A stretch of DNA of 64,000 nt from JAUPKT01 sp964427855 (GTDB lineage Bacteria > Desulfobacterota > Desulfomonilia > Desulfomonilales > Desulfomonilaceae): contig CAYRVH010000008.1 of the NCBI GenBank assembly GCA_964427855.1, positions 12,317-76,316 of the forward strand, in the 5' to 3' direction. The position numbers and the translations under genes were made by a program. Below the pieces are notes generated by a model. That model was not told the origin of the DNA and did not search any database. It saw only the letters and a list, made by a program, of their open reading frames with translations. How positions within the stretch are numbered: the stretch's first letter is position 1; each line of letters begins with the position of its first letter. Positions 55,154 to 63,882 of the stretch are shown piece after piece.

Positions 55154-55215
55154 TCTCAGGCCCCCTCGATGGATGCAAGGCCGCTTCCGAATTCGCTTTT
55201 TTCCTCGAGATCTGC
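55154..55215 (+). repeat. Short dispersed repeat, copy D
   Basis: AAGGCCGC...GAATTCGCTTTTTTCCTCGA resembles 4919-4976 and 1208-1256. It sits 48 bp before the inverted second copy of the 91-bp repeat. Confidence 0.5.
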
Positions 55216-55263
55216 GATATAACCGTTTTCAAAAGAAAACAGGAAATGGCCATATGGCAGGTT

Positions 55264-55354
55264 GTCATTCCCAGAAACAGGGGAATCCATGAACCTCATC
55301 ATGGCTCCTTACTTTCGGGAGGATGACGCCGCGATAGGACGAGCGCCTAATTCG
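55264..55354 (-). repeat. 91-bp dispersed repeat, copy 2 (inverted)
   Basis: The reverse complement matches 1281-1371 in length and in its three blocks (cgaattaggcg, cgtcatcctc, tggattccc...gaatgac). Located in the 595-bp spacer before recD2. The remaining spacer has no convincing gene. Confidence 0.65.
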
Positions 55355-55592
55355 CCATTAATTTCGAGAATTCCTATATATTGCCTGCGGCGCATACGTT
55401 ATACTGGTATGTGAGGGCTGGTCGGAAGAAAAGACGCGCCGCCTCACCGCCATAAGAGCTTCAAGGCGTGAGTCCAAGGCGCGACGTCCCCGAGCATTAA
55501 AAGAGATTCGACCTGTCCTCAGAGCGCAGCGCCGCCTTGCGAACGTTGCTGAATCGACAGAATCTGACTTCATAAATTGTTTTTTTTTGATC

Positions 55593-57755
55593 ATGCCAAC
55601 TCCTTCAGATACATCCCTCATCGAAGAAAAGATCACCATGGAAGGGGTGCTCGACGCAGTGGTCTTTTCCCAGCCTGAAAACGACTTTCTGGTGGGAAGA
55701 TTGGCGGTCCTTGGCAGGACAGCCCCCGTCACCATCGTGGGATTTCTCCCTGAGCCTCATCCCGGAGAAACCCTTCTTCTGAAAGGAAGGTGGGAGTTCG
55801 ATCCGCGATTCGGCGAACAGTTTCGGTTTGATGACGCGCAAGTGAAAGCCCCGTCAACCGTGCGCGGCATCGAGAAATATCTGTCATCCAAATTGGTGCC
55901 AGGCATTGGACCGGAAATGGCGAGGCGCATCACTGCGATGTTTGGCGAGGCAACGCTGCAGGTTATCGAAACAAGCCCTGAAAGCCTGCGCAAAGTGCCG
56001 GGTATAGGAAAGCATCGAGCGGAGCGCATTTCCAAGGCCTTCCAGGAGCACAAGGGCATACGAGACGTCATGCTCTTCCTTCAGAGCCACGGCATCTCCA
56101 CGGGCTATGCCTTCAAAATCTTCAAAAAATACGGTCCTGAATCGCCCCGGATAATATCTCAAAATCCGTACATTCTTGTCACTGACATCCGCGGCATAGG
56201 GTTCAAGTCTGCTGATAAGGTTGCTCGCAGCCTCGGCATGAACATGAAATCCCCTCTTCGCGCAGGGGCTGGGATATTGCATGTCCTCGAGACGGGACAA
56301 ACAGAAGGACACGTCTTTTATCCGCGGGCCGTCGTTCTTGAAAAGGCGCGGCAGTTGCTCGATATAGACTGCCGCAATATCGATGCTGCGGTGGCCCAGC
56401 TGGCTCAGCGAGGGGTTATAGCAATCGAGGACGAGCGAATATACGCAGCGGGCATGGCAGCTGCCGAAAATGCAGTGGCGGCAAAGATAAACCGCCTCCT
56501 GACAAGCCCTAGACTGCTGCCCCCGATAAAAATAGACCTCGCGATTCAATGGATAGAGGGCCGCATCAATATCGGGCTGTCCGATGCACAAAGGCTTGCA
56601 CTGGCCGAAGCCATCCGCCAGAAAATGCTCATCATCACGGGCGGCCCTGGAACCGGGAAAACAACCCTTCTCAAATCCCTCACGCAAATCCTGGAAGCCA
56701 AGAATATTCGCTGCCTGCTCTGCGCGCCCACCGGCCGGGCAGCAAAGAGGTTGACCGCGGCATCCGGGAAAGAAGCGCGCACGATTCACCGACTGCTAGA
56801 ATACTCGCCAGGCGCGGGCGGCTTCCTCAGAAACAGCCGCAGACCGCTCGACGCCGACTACGTCATCGTGGACGAAGCCTCCATGGTGGATCTGCGGCTC
56901 ATGAATCACCTGCTCGACGCGCTCAGCCCCCAGGCAACGCTTCTTTTGGTGGGCGACGCTGATCAATTGCCCTCGGTTGGGCCGGGTAATGTGCTCGGCG
57001 ACCTCATCCGATGCGGTCGCGTCCCGGTGGTCAAACTCAATACCATTTTTCGCCAAGCCTCTCGCGGTCAAATCGTCATGAACGCGCACCTAATAAATCA
57101 GGGCAACATGCCAGTGATCAGCGCTGCGAACTCTGTGGAGAGTGATTTTTATCTCATCGAGCGCGAGGACTCCAGCGACGCCCTACGCGCGATCAAGGAA
57201 CTGGTGTCTCGGCGCATTCCCGATCGGTTCGGCTTCTCCGGGCCGGATGACATTCAAGTGCTCAGCCCTATGCACAAAGGCATCCTTGGAACAGAGAATT
57301 TGAATCACGAACTGCAGGCCCTTATCAATCCTGCCGGCACCCCTATCCGAGGGAACCGCTTTCGCGTTGGCGATAGAGTCATGCAGCTGAAGAACAACTA
57401 CGACAAAGACGCTTACAACGGCGACATAGGGCGGATTACGTCGCACGACGCCGAATGGGGGGAATTGGTGGTCACTTTTGATGACTGTGCAGCGACATAT
57501 CACGTGAGCGAACTCGATGAGCTTTCTCTGGCGTACGCGGTGAGCATCCATAAATCCCAGGGCAGCGAATATCCTGCGGTGATCATCCCTTTGTCCACAC
57601 AGCACTACGTGTTGCTGCGCCGGAACCTTTTGTATACGGCAATAACCAGGGCGCGGGAGTTAGCTGTGGTGATAGCGAGCCGCCGCGCGCTGGAGATTGC
57701 GGTGGGGAATGGGACGGTGGAGCCTCGTTATAGTTGGCTTTGGGCGAAGGTGTGA
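55593..57755 (+). CDS. recD2: RecD2-type ATP-dependent DNA helicase
   Basis: A 5'-3' helicase of superfamily 1, of the RecD2 class that acts without RecBC. The 720-residue protein has an N-terminal OB-like region (VVFSQPENDFLVGRLAV) and helix-hairpin-helix blocks (LVPGIGPEMARRITAMFG; LRKVPGIGKHRAERI). It then has Walker A ITGGPGTGKTTLL near residue 350, Walker B VIVDEASMVDLRL, GDADQLPSVGPGNVLGD and SIHKSQGSEYPAVIIP. ATG 55593 is used, since the TTG at 55587 is only two codons upstream. No strong ribosome site is visible. Motifs are complete. Confidence 0.95.
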   Translation: MPTPSDTSLIEEKITMEGVLDAVVFSQPENDFLVGRLAVLGRTAPVTIVGFLPEPHPGETLLLKGRWEFDPRFGEQFRFDDAQVKAPSTVRGIEKYLSSKLVPGIGPEMARRITAMFGEATLQVIETSPESLRKVPGIGKHRAERISKAFQEHKGIRDVMLFLQSHGISTGYAFKIFKKYGPESPRIISQNPYILVTDIRGIGFKSADKVARSLGMNMKSPLRAGAGILHVLETGQTEGHVFYPRAVVLEKARQLLDIDCRNIDAAVAQLAQRGVIAIEDERIYAAGMAAAENAVAAKINRLLTSPRLLPPIKIDLAIQWIEGRINIGLSDAQRLALAEAIRQKMLIITGGPGTGKTTLLKSLTQILEAKNIRCLLCAPTGRAAKRLTAASGKEARTIHRLLEYSPGAGGFLRNSRRPLDADYVIVDEASMVDLRLMNHLLDALSPQATLLLVGDADQLPSVGPGNVLGDLIRCGRVPVVKLNTIFRQASRGQIVMNAHLINQGNMPVISAANSVESDFYLIEREDSSDALRAIKELVSRRIPDRFGFSGPDDIQVLSPMHKGILGTENLNHELQALINPAGTPIRGNRFRVGDRVMQLKNNYDKDAYNGDIGRITSHDAEWGELVVTFDDCAATYHVSELDELSLAYAVSIHKSQGSEYPAVIIPLSTQHYVLLRRNLLYTAITRARELAVVIASRRALEIAVGNGTVEPRYSWLWAKV

Positions 57756-57769
57756 CGCATAGTTTCAAG

Positions 57770-57801
57770 ATGTATCATATCGTCTCATTTGGATGATACA
57801 T
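57770..57801. repeat. Inverted repeat after recD2
   Basis: ATGTATCAT (57770-57778) and ATGATACAT (57793-57801) are exact 9-bp inverted repeats 14 bp apart. It is 15 bp after recD2. There is no T tract. It could be an operator or end a transcript. Confidence 0.45.
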
Positions 57802-57964
57802 TACGACCCATAATGAAACCATTCGCCCGCTGCCACACCATCCCTACACACACTCCCCCATCCCCAAAGAATATCCACAGCAACACCACCATACCACGCC
57901 ACATCCAACGGCTCCCCGTCACCTCATGAGCTTTTCTCCCATCCAGCTAGGCATTGTCTTACAG

Positions 57965-57980
57965 TGGCACAAGAATTGCT
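57965..57980 (+). promoter_or_regulatory. Sigma-54 promoter upstream of the receiver-CBS-SLC13 module
   Basis: TGGCAC, five bases, TTGCT matches the -24/-12 consensus (TGGCAC-N5-TTGCW) exactly. It lies 77 bp before the receiver gene start, in a spacer without genes (57755-58057). No NtrC-type activator is encoded in the window. Confidence 0.7.
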
Positions 57981-58056
57981 CTCATCTCAATGTCAACTCG
58001 CGCGGCGAAATTCTCCGCATCTCTTAAGTACAACTATTACTCCAGGGAGAAGTTCC

Positions 58057-58485
58057 ATGCCAACGAAGGTGCTCTTGGTTGACGATGAGGAGCAATTTGT
58101 CGAAATCCTGTCAAGCCGCCTTGAAACAAGGGGTTTTGTGGTGTACTCGGCCTACTCGGGAGACGAAGCCCTCGAATTTTTGGAAAAAGAAGAAGTCGAT
58201 GTCGTCATATTGGACGTGGTGATGCCAGGCAGGGATGGTGTCGAAACCCTCAGAGAGATAAAGCGCCTACGACCCCTGACTGAAGTGATTATGCTCACCG
58301 GTCACGGTACAGTTGATACGGCCATACAGGGTATGGAGCTTGGGGCGTATGACTATTTGATCAAGCCGACAGACGCCAAAGAGCTCATGGAAAAGATTGG
58401 GAAGGCCAAACAAAGGAAGGCTGAACAGGAGCAGCGGATCAAGAACGCTGAGGTCGAGCGAATCGTGCAGAGCCGTGGGTGGTGA
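58057..58485 (+). CDS. Stand-alone response regulator receiver protein
   Basis: A 142-residue CheY-like protein with only a receiver domain. It starts TKVLLVDDEEQF with the acidic pair Asp9/Asp10. Phospho-acceptor Asp53 lies in VVILDVVMPGRDG, Thr81 in VIMLTGHG and Lys103 in YLIKPTDAKEL. The C-terminal 30 residues are a charged helix (GKAKQRKAEQEQRIKNAEVE) without a DNA-binding domain. ATG 58057 follows CAGGGAGAAG; the open frame upstream is not similar to receivers. It follows a sigma-54 promoter and precedes a CBS gene, and has a near-duplicate at 62615. It probably relays a kinase signal. Confidence 0.9.
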   Translation: MPTKVLLVDDEEQFVEILSSRLETRGFVVYSAYSGDEALEFLEKEEVDVVILDVVMPGRDGVETLREIKRLRPLTEVIMLTGHGTVDTAIQGMELGAYDYLIKPTDAKELMEKIGKAKQRKAEQEQRIKNAEVERIVQSRGW

Positions 58486-58612
58486 GGACTAACGAGGGTT
58501 GATGTTCTCCTCCTGGTATGGCCACCTATGGGAGGGGAACGCCTTCCCTGAGCGGGATGCAAAAAACGCCTCACTGCGACGCATTAAGGCTGTGGAATGG
58601 CGGAGGTAATGT

Positions 58613-59167
58613 ATGGAAGCGATGAAAGTGAAAGATCTCATGGTACCCCTCGATGAATATGGAGTCATATCCGAGGATGCTACACTGTACGAAGCGATGT
58701 GCGCATTGGAGGAGAGCAGACTCAAATATGATACAAGGGGATACCGTCATCGTGCAGTACTCGTAAAGGACGCCACGGGCGCCATAGTGGCAAAGCTAAG
58801 CCAGTGGGATGTGCTGCGAAGCTTGGAACCCAAATACAATCAGATCGGCGATTTGAAAAAGCTCTCCGGATTTGGATTGAGCGCGGAATTTCTCCACTCC
58901 ATGATCGATAGATATGAATTGTGGAAGCGCCCCCTGGATGATTTGTGCCGCAAGGCTTTGGACCTGCGCGTGGGCGATATTGTGTCCTCGCCTGAGGAGG
59001 CGGAAATGATCGAGGCCGAGACATCCCTCAATCAGGCTGTCCATCAGCTCATTATGGGACGCCACCAGTCGTTGCTGGTGAAAGCCAAAGAACAGGTCGT
59101 TGGAATACTGAGGCTTTCCGATATGTTCGGCGAGGTTGCTGCGAGAATGCGGAGATGCAAGGCGTAA
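58613..59167 (+). CDS. CBS-domain protein
   Basis: A 184-residue protein with two CBS domains: MKVKDLMVPLDEYGVISEDA near the start, with VAKLSQWDVLRSL, and KALDLRVGDIVSSPEEAEMI with VVGILRLSDMF near residue 165. The middle insert is a helical block (LHSMIDRYELWKRPLDDL). CBS pairs bind adenine nucleotides and often gate transporters or enzymes. ATG 58613 follows GGAGGTA. It lies 127 bp after the receiver gene and 42 bp before the SLC13 permease gene. It resembles the CBS protein at 63136. No other function is visible. Confidence 0.85.
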   Translation: MEAMKVKDLMVPLDEYGVISEDATLYEAMCALEESRLKYDTRGYRHRAVLVKDATGAIVAKLSQWDVLRSLEPKYNQIGDLKKLSGFGLSAEFLHSMIDRYELWKRPLDDLCRKALDLRVGDIVSSPEEAEMIEAETSLNQAVHQLIMGRHQSLLVKAKEQVVGILRLSDMFGEVAARMRRCKA

Positions 59168-59209
59168 AGAATCAACCACGGATAAAAAGTGAGGGAGGAT
59201 TCCACAATC

Positions 59210-60694
59210 ATGAGCGCAGATAAGACTGTTCCTTCTCCAGGAATAAAGATAAATTGGACAAGACTTGTCGCCATGTTGACAGGCGTGGGGTTGTTTTTTG
59301 TTGTCTATTATTCGAGCCCTTGGCCAGACGCTGTTGATCCCATGGGCAAACATTTCCCCCTCACCGTAGAAGGAAAAGGGGCTCTGGCTGTCTTTCTCCT
59401 TGCCGGCACATGGTGGGTATTCGAGGTGGTGCCCATTGGGGTTACCAGTCTGTTGATCGGGGTTGCCCAGGCCTTGTTTATGATCCGACCAGCCAAGGTA
59501 GCCTTCAAGGATTTCATGGACCCTTCGGTCTTGTTCATCTTCGGTTCCTTGGTAATCGGATTGGTGTTCACCAAGACCGGCCTGACCAAACGGATGGCCT
59601 ACAAGATATTGGCTCTCATCGGAGAGAAGACCACAACGATCTATCTCGGGGTTTTTGTTCTAGTCGCCATTCTCACGCATATCATGGCGCATACTGCGGT
59701 GGCCGCCACAATATATCCTTTGCTCTTGGCTATTTATAGTTTGTACGGCGAAGGAGATAAAAAGACCCGTTTCGGAAAAGGCCTGTTCATGGGCATGGCG
59801 TATGTCTGCGGGGCCGGCAGCATCATCACACTCCTTGGGGCCGCTCGGGGCATTGTGGCCCTCGGTTTCTTCAAAGAAATGGTAGGCAAGGACATCTCAT
59901 TCTTTGAATTGACCTATTACATGGCTCCCGTGGGCTGGCTGATGGTAATACTCTTGTGGCTTTTCTTTGCGGTATTTTTCAAGCCCGAGAAACGAGTCAT
60001 AGAAGGCCTTCGTGAACGGGTAGGGGAGCTGAGTCGAGATCAAGGACCGATGACGAAAAACGAAAAAATAGGACTCCTCATCATATTCGCGGCCATAGTG
60101 GTTATGTCGCTCCAAGTAATGATCCCTTCCCTTCAGGGTTTGGACAAGACCGCGATCATGCTGCTTGCCACCATACTGTTCTTCGTGTTCAAAATTCTCG
60201 ATATTAACGACCTTGAGTTGATTCCCTGGAATATTGTGCTACTGTTCTCTGGGGCCATGAGTATAGGGTTTTGCCTATGGGAAACAGGAGCGGCAAAGTG
60301 GCTGGCGGTGAATTGGCTTGTCATGTTCAAGAATGCCAACTGGTTTATTTTTGTACTAAGCATCGCCTTTTTTGTCATGGTCATGACAAATTTTATCATG
60401 AACGTTGCGGCCATCGCCATTTCCTTGCCGGTGGCCTTGGTGATTGCTCCTTATCTCGGCGTCGCGCCTGAGGTCGTCTTGTTTGCATCGCTCACCACGG
60501 CAGGCATGCCGTTCCTGCTCCTTGTGGGAGCGGCGCCCAACGCTATCGCATACGATTCCAAGCAATTCACCAGCGGCGAGTTTTTCATGTGGGGAATACC
60601 TGCGAGCATCCTCCTCATGATAGTAGTGGGTCTTGCCTGTTTCATTCTATGGCCGCTCTTGGGGATGCCGGTCATGGTACCCAAGGCTGGGTAA
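59210..60694 (+). CDS. SLC13/DASS-family sodium:anion symporter
   Basis: A 494-residue membrane transporter with about a dozen hydrophobic segments, starting VAMLTGVGLFFVVYYSS. DASS features include PFTLV-type ends, GSLVIGLVFTKTGLTKRMAY, NFIMNVAAIAISLPVALVIA and the C-terminal LVGAAPNAIAYDSKQFTSGE. Substrates in the family are sulfate, phosphate, succinate and other dicarboxylates; none can be assigned here. ATG 59210 is chosen, with GGGAGG upstream at a longer distance. It lies between two CBS/receiver pairs and before a second permease. Confidence 0.88.
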   Translation: MSADKTVPSPGIKINWTRLVAMLTGVGLFFVVYYSSPWPDAVDPMGKHFPLTVEGKGALAVFLLAGTWWVFEVVPIGVTSLLIGVAQALFMIRPAKVAFKDFMDPSVLFIFGSLVIGLVFTKTGLTKRMAYKILALIGEKTTTIYLGVFVLVAILTHIMAHTAVAATIYPLLLAIYSLYGEGDKKTRFGKGLFMGMAYVCGAGSIITLLGAARGIVALGFFKEMVGKDISFFELTYYMAPVGWLMVILLWLFFAVFFKPEKRVIEGLRERVGELSRDQGPMTKNEKIGLLIIFAAIVVMSLQVMIPSLQGLDKTAIMLLATILFFVFKILDINDLELIPWNIVLLFSGAMSIGFCLWETGAAKWLAVNWLVMFKNANWFIFVLSIAFFVMVMTNFIMNVAAIAISLPVALVIAPYLGVAPEVVLFASLTTAGMPFLLLVGAAPNAIAYDSKQFTSGEFFMWGIPASILLMIVVGLACFILWPLLGMPVMVPKAG

Positions 60695-60746
60695 TCGGTC
60701 GCGCCTCGGCAACCTTAGGAGTGAGAGTTCCTTTAAGGAGTTGTTT

Positions 60747-62489
60747 ATGACATCTGCGAAGTTCTGGACACTGTTGCTGGCTGTTATGCTGGTCTGTGCT
60801 GCCAGCATTGCGCCCGCCAAAGAACAAGAAGTCGCCGACGGACTCTTAGTGATTCAGGGAAAAATTCTCGACGCCTCCGGCAACGCGGTTGAAGGCGCCC
60901 AGATCATACCCTACCTCAATGGAAAGCCTATCCTGCCGCAGGCCCATGGCGCCGGTCATGAAGAAGGCTTTTCCACGGGTCGCAACGGCTTGTTTCGGGT
61001 CGAACTTCCCCTTTCATCGAGCAGCATTAAAGACGGAAAATGGTCGGTCAAAATAACCAGGGCCAGCTTTAGGCCGTCAGAAATGCTGCCGCTTACAAAA
61101 CTTTTTGAAGAGGGACCAAACGAAAAAGGCGTTTCAACGTTTGTCGCGCATGTCAATGTCACCTTGCAACGAATACAGGGCACCGCCTTCTGGATCGCGC
61201 TCGCGGTGTTTGCTGGTGTCTATATTCTGATTGCATTCGAAATCCTCCACCGCACCCTTGCCGCCTTCCTCGGCGCGGCAACGCTTTTGGTAATCACTCA
61301 TACCTTCGGGACCTTTGACGACGCGTTTAAGATACTTACATACGAACAGGCGTTACACGTCGTTGACTGGAATGTGGTGTTCCTCCTCATGGGCATGATG
61401 ATCATCGTGGGAGTGCTGAAGGAATCTGGCGTCTTCCAATGGCTGGCCTACAAATCCTTTCAGATTGCACGGGGAAAGATCTACCTTCTTTCGTGCGCGC
61501 TATGCGTGGTGACCGGCTTCACCAGCGCGTTCCTCGACAACGTCACCACCATGCTGTTGTTGACGCCGGTCACCCTGGAAATATCTGTGATTTTGGGGGT
61601 GTCCCCGTTTGTGTTTCTTTTGCCGGAAATCGTTGCCTCAAATTTCGGTGGCACCGCCACACTCATCGGCGATCCTCCAAACATCATGATCGGCTCATAC
61701 GCAGGGTTGACTTTCAACGATTTTCTCATCGAGCTCACGCCAGTGGTGCTCATCGTGATGGCGGCTCAGCTCATCTATAATAAACTCTTATACGGCAAAG
61801 AGTACAAGAGGGCTAAGGTGGAAGACGTCCCTAAGATGATCACTTTTCTGCGGGAAAAGTATCAAATTACAGACCGTAAGGTGCTCACCATCGGGGGCAT
61901 CGTGTTGTTGGGCGTGATCGTCCTATTCATCCTCCACGGAAAGTTTCACATGGAAGTCAGCGTTGCGGCTCTCTTTGGCGCGGCCCTTATCATTGTGTTG
62001 AACAGGATGAATATCGTGGAGCTGCTGGAAAAGGAGATTGAATGGCCTTCCTTGGTTTTTTTTATCATGCTCTTCATTGTGGTTGGCGGCGCAGAACAGA
62101 CCGGCATCTTACAGGCGATTGCGGATTGGATCCTGACAGTTTGCCAAGGAAACCTAGTGTTGGCAGTGCTCATTATTCTGTGGGTCTCGGGGATAGCCTC
62201 TGCCATAGTGGATAACATTCCTTATACCGCGACGATGCTGCCCATCGTCGCGTTTTTGAACAAGACCATCCCAGGGGCTGAAAGCGGCGTCTTATGGTGG
62301 GCCTTGGCCCTCGGGGCCTGCTTTGGCGGAAATGGCAGCGTCATAGGAGCGTCAGCCAATGTGGTCACCACAGGTATCGCAGAGAGGGCCGGATACAAGA
62401 TCACGTTTATGGGCTTCGTCAAGGAAGCTGCTCCCATCACGCTGATAAGCCTTGTTATCTCTTCGGTATGGCTCCTGATCACGTACTGA
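60747..62489 (+). CDS. SLC13/ArsB-like permease with exported Ig-like N-terminal domain
   Basis: A 580-residue protein. It has a signal peptide (MTSAKFWTLLLAVMLVCAAS), then a periplasmic CarboxypepD_reg/Ig-like domain at about 30-145 (LLVIQGKILDASGNAVEGAQ, STGRNGLFRVEL). A permease with about ten segments follows, carrying the ArsB/NhaD superfamily motifs FLDNVTTMLLLTPVTLE, NFGGTATLIGDPPNIMIGSY and SAIVDNIPYTATMLPI. The fused domain is unusual for the family. The substrate could be an anion or sodium; not predictable. ATG 60747 follows TTAAGGAG. It is 52 bp after the SLC13 gene and 126 bp before the second receiver gene. Confidence 0.88.
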   Translation: MTSAKFWTLLLAVMLVCAASIAPAKEQEVADGLLVIQGKILDASGNAVEGAQIIPYLNGKPILPQAHGAGHEEGFSTGRNGLFRVELPLSSSSIKDGKWSVKITRASFRPSEMLPLTKLFEEGPNEKGVSTFVAHVNVTLQRIQGTAFWIALAVFAGVYILIAFEILHRTLAAFLGAATLLVITHTFGTFDDAFKILTYEQALHVVDWNVVFLLMGMMIIVGVLKESGVFQWLAYKSFQIARGKIYLLSCALCVVTGFTSAFLDNVTTMLLLTPVTLEISVILGVSPFVFLLPEIVASNFGGTATLIGDPPNIMIGSYAGLTFNDFLIELTPVVLIVMAAQLIYNKLLYGKEYKRAKVEDVPKMITFLREKYQITDRKVLTIGGIVLLGVIVLFILHGKFHMEVSVAALFGAALIIVLNRMNIVELLEKEIEWPSLVFFIMLFIVVGGAEQTGILQAIADWILTVCQGNLVLAVLIILWVSGIASAIVDNIPYTATMLPIVAFLNKTIPGAESGVLWWALALGACFGGNGSVIGASANVVTTGIAERAGYKITFMGFVKEAAPITLISLVISSVWLLITY

Positions 62490-62614
62490 GATGTTTCTCT
62501 GTTGCGAGCTATGCAAACCTGAGAGCCAACCAGAAAGTAAACCATCGAGGCGGCACCATTGAGTGCGACGCCGTGAGCTATGATTCTTTAACAAAGATTG
62601 AAGGAGAAACAGCC

Positions 62615-63049
62615 ATGAGTTCCACTAAGGTATTGTTGGTGGACGATGAAGTAGCCTTCACGGACACTCTTGCCAAACGACTCATAAAGCGAGGCCTACA
62701 CGTATTGGCAGCAGCCAGCGGACCTGAGGCGCTCAAGACTTTGCAGGAGGATTCTCTGATCGATGTCGTGATCCTCGACGTGAAGATGCCGGAGATGGAT
62801 GGCATTGAGACGCTGAAGGAAATCAAAAAAATGAGACCCTTGGTCGAAGTGATCATGCTCACGGGGCATGCAACCGTAGATTCAGCAATAGAGGGCATGA
62901 AACAGGGGGCTCTTGATTATCTCATGAAGCCGTGTGATACCGATATACTCATGAGTAAAGTGCAAGAAGCCAAGGCCAAGAAAACAGCGCAAGAAGACAA
63001 GATTGCTGAGGCGCGGGCATTGAACATCGCATTGCGCCGGGGAGACTAG
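62615..63049 (+). CDS. Second stand-alone response regulator receiver protein
   Basis: A 144-residue receiver-only protein. It has VLLVDDEVAF at the start, Asp55 in VVILDVKMPEMDG, Thr83 in VIMLTGHAT and Lys105 in YLMKPCDTD, plus a charged C-terminal helix (KVQEAKAKKTAQEDKIAEAR). Its length, motif spacing and C-terminus are very similar to the receiver at 58057, so the two are probably paralogues from a local duplication. ATG 62615 follows AAGGAGAAA. The frame upstream is open but unrelated. No sigma-54 core was seen upstream of this copy. Confidence 0.9.
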   Translation: MSSTKVLLVDDEVAFTDTLAKRLIKRGLHVLAAASGPEALKTLQEDSLIDVVILDVKMPEMDGIETLKEIKKMRPLVEVIMLTGHATVDSAIEGMKQGALDYLMKPCDTDILMSKVQEAKAKKTAQEDKIAEARALNIALRRGD

Positions 63050-63135
63050 ACGGCTTCTTTTGTCTCGACTTGGACGCGCGTGAATGCGACGCGTCACAGG
63101 AAACACGTTGCGCCTATGATCAGCGAGGTTGAACC

Positions 63136-63645
63136 ATGCCACATTCAGTGCCAGTCCACGAACTAATGACCCCCCCGAATACGTGGCCTCAGTTGAGAGC
63201 CGATACCACCGTCGGGGATGCTATAAAGATTCTTCGCATTTTGACGGAAGACCGCAAACTTGAAGTTGGACATTCCACGCCGTTGGTCTTCGACGATGAA
63301 TATCGACTTTTAGGTTTTGTGAGACTCACCGATCTCTTAAAGAACGTGAGGGAAATGTGTGAATTCAATAGAGGCGAGTCCTGCATATTGGAAAGGATTT
63401 CCAGGCCCATCAAGGATATTGCAAGACAATTCGCCGGCTCTGTCGAGGGTTCCGACAGCATTCTCAAAGCCCTAGATATAATGTTAGACCACGACGTCTC
63501 GCTCGTCCCGGTCATTACCAAGGGACGGTTTGAAGGCATCGTCAAGCTGTCTGACATATTTAACACGGTGTCAGCGCTCCTGTTCGATGAACAGGATCCA
63601 CACGCTCGCAGCCAGCTCATAGAAAATTATCGGCTGTATACGTGA
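63136..63645 (+). CDS. Second CBS-domain protein
   Basis: A 169-residue protein with CBS pairs: VHELMTPPNTWPQLRADTTV with LLGFVRLTDLLKNV, then KDIARQFAGSVEGSDSILKA with FEGIVKLSDIFNTVS. It follows the second receiver gene by 86 bp, repeating the receiver-CBS order at 58057-59167. Likely senses adenylates or modulates the permeases. No catalytic domain. Confidence 0.85.
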   Translation: MPHSVPVHELMTPPNTWPQLRADTTVGDAIKILRILTEDRKLEVGHSTPLVFDDEYRLLGFVRLTDLLKNVREMCEFNRGESCILERISRPIKDIARQFAGSVEGSDSILKALDIMLDHDVSLVPVITKGRFEGIVKLSDIFNTVSALLFDEQDPHARSQLIENYRLYT

Positions 63646-63787
63646 TCGATTACCCCAGTGATTCAGAAAACATGTCATAAGATAGCTCGCGAGGGCGGCA
63701 ACGCCTTTCACGGCAATCCCATGATTGCGATTGTAATAAAAAAGACAAATTTTTCGCCCGTACGCACATCCACATGTTCAAGGCTAT

Positions 63788-63857
63788 AGCGGCTCTCGAA
63801 ATTTCCGTCGGAATGAGGTTTGCATCATCGAATGAGTGAGCATTTTCAAGAGCCGCT
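63788..63857. repeat. Long inverted repeat after the permease module
   Basis: AGCGGCTCTCGAAA (63788-63801) pairs with TTTCAAGAGCCGCT (63844-63857) across 14 positions with one mismatch, around a 42-bp loop. It lies in the last 355 bp, where no gene is visible. Confidence 0.5.
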
Positions 63858-63882
63858 AAGAAGTCAGGAGCGCCAAAATCTC

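Noticed and set aside
55358..55735. Minus-strand frame upstream of and inside recD2
   Set aside because: Arg/Ser-rich sequence without family features; half lies antisense to recD2.
62540..62614. Sigma-54 promoter before the second receiver gene
   Set aside because: GGCAC is present but the -12 part does not match TTGC at the required spacing.
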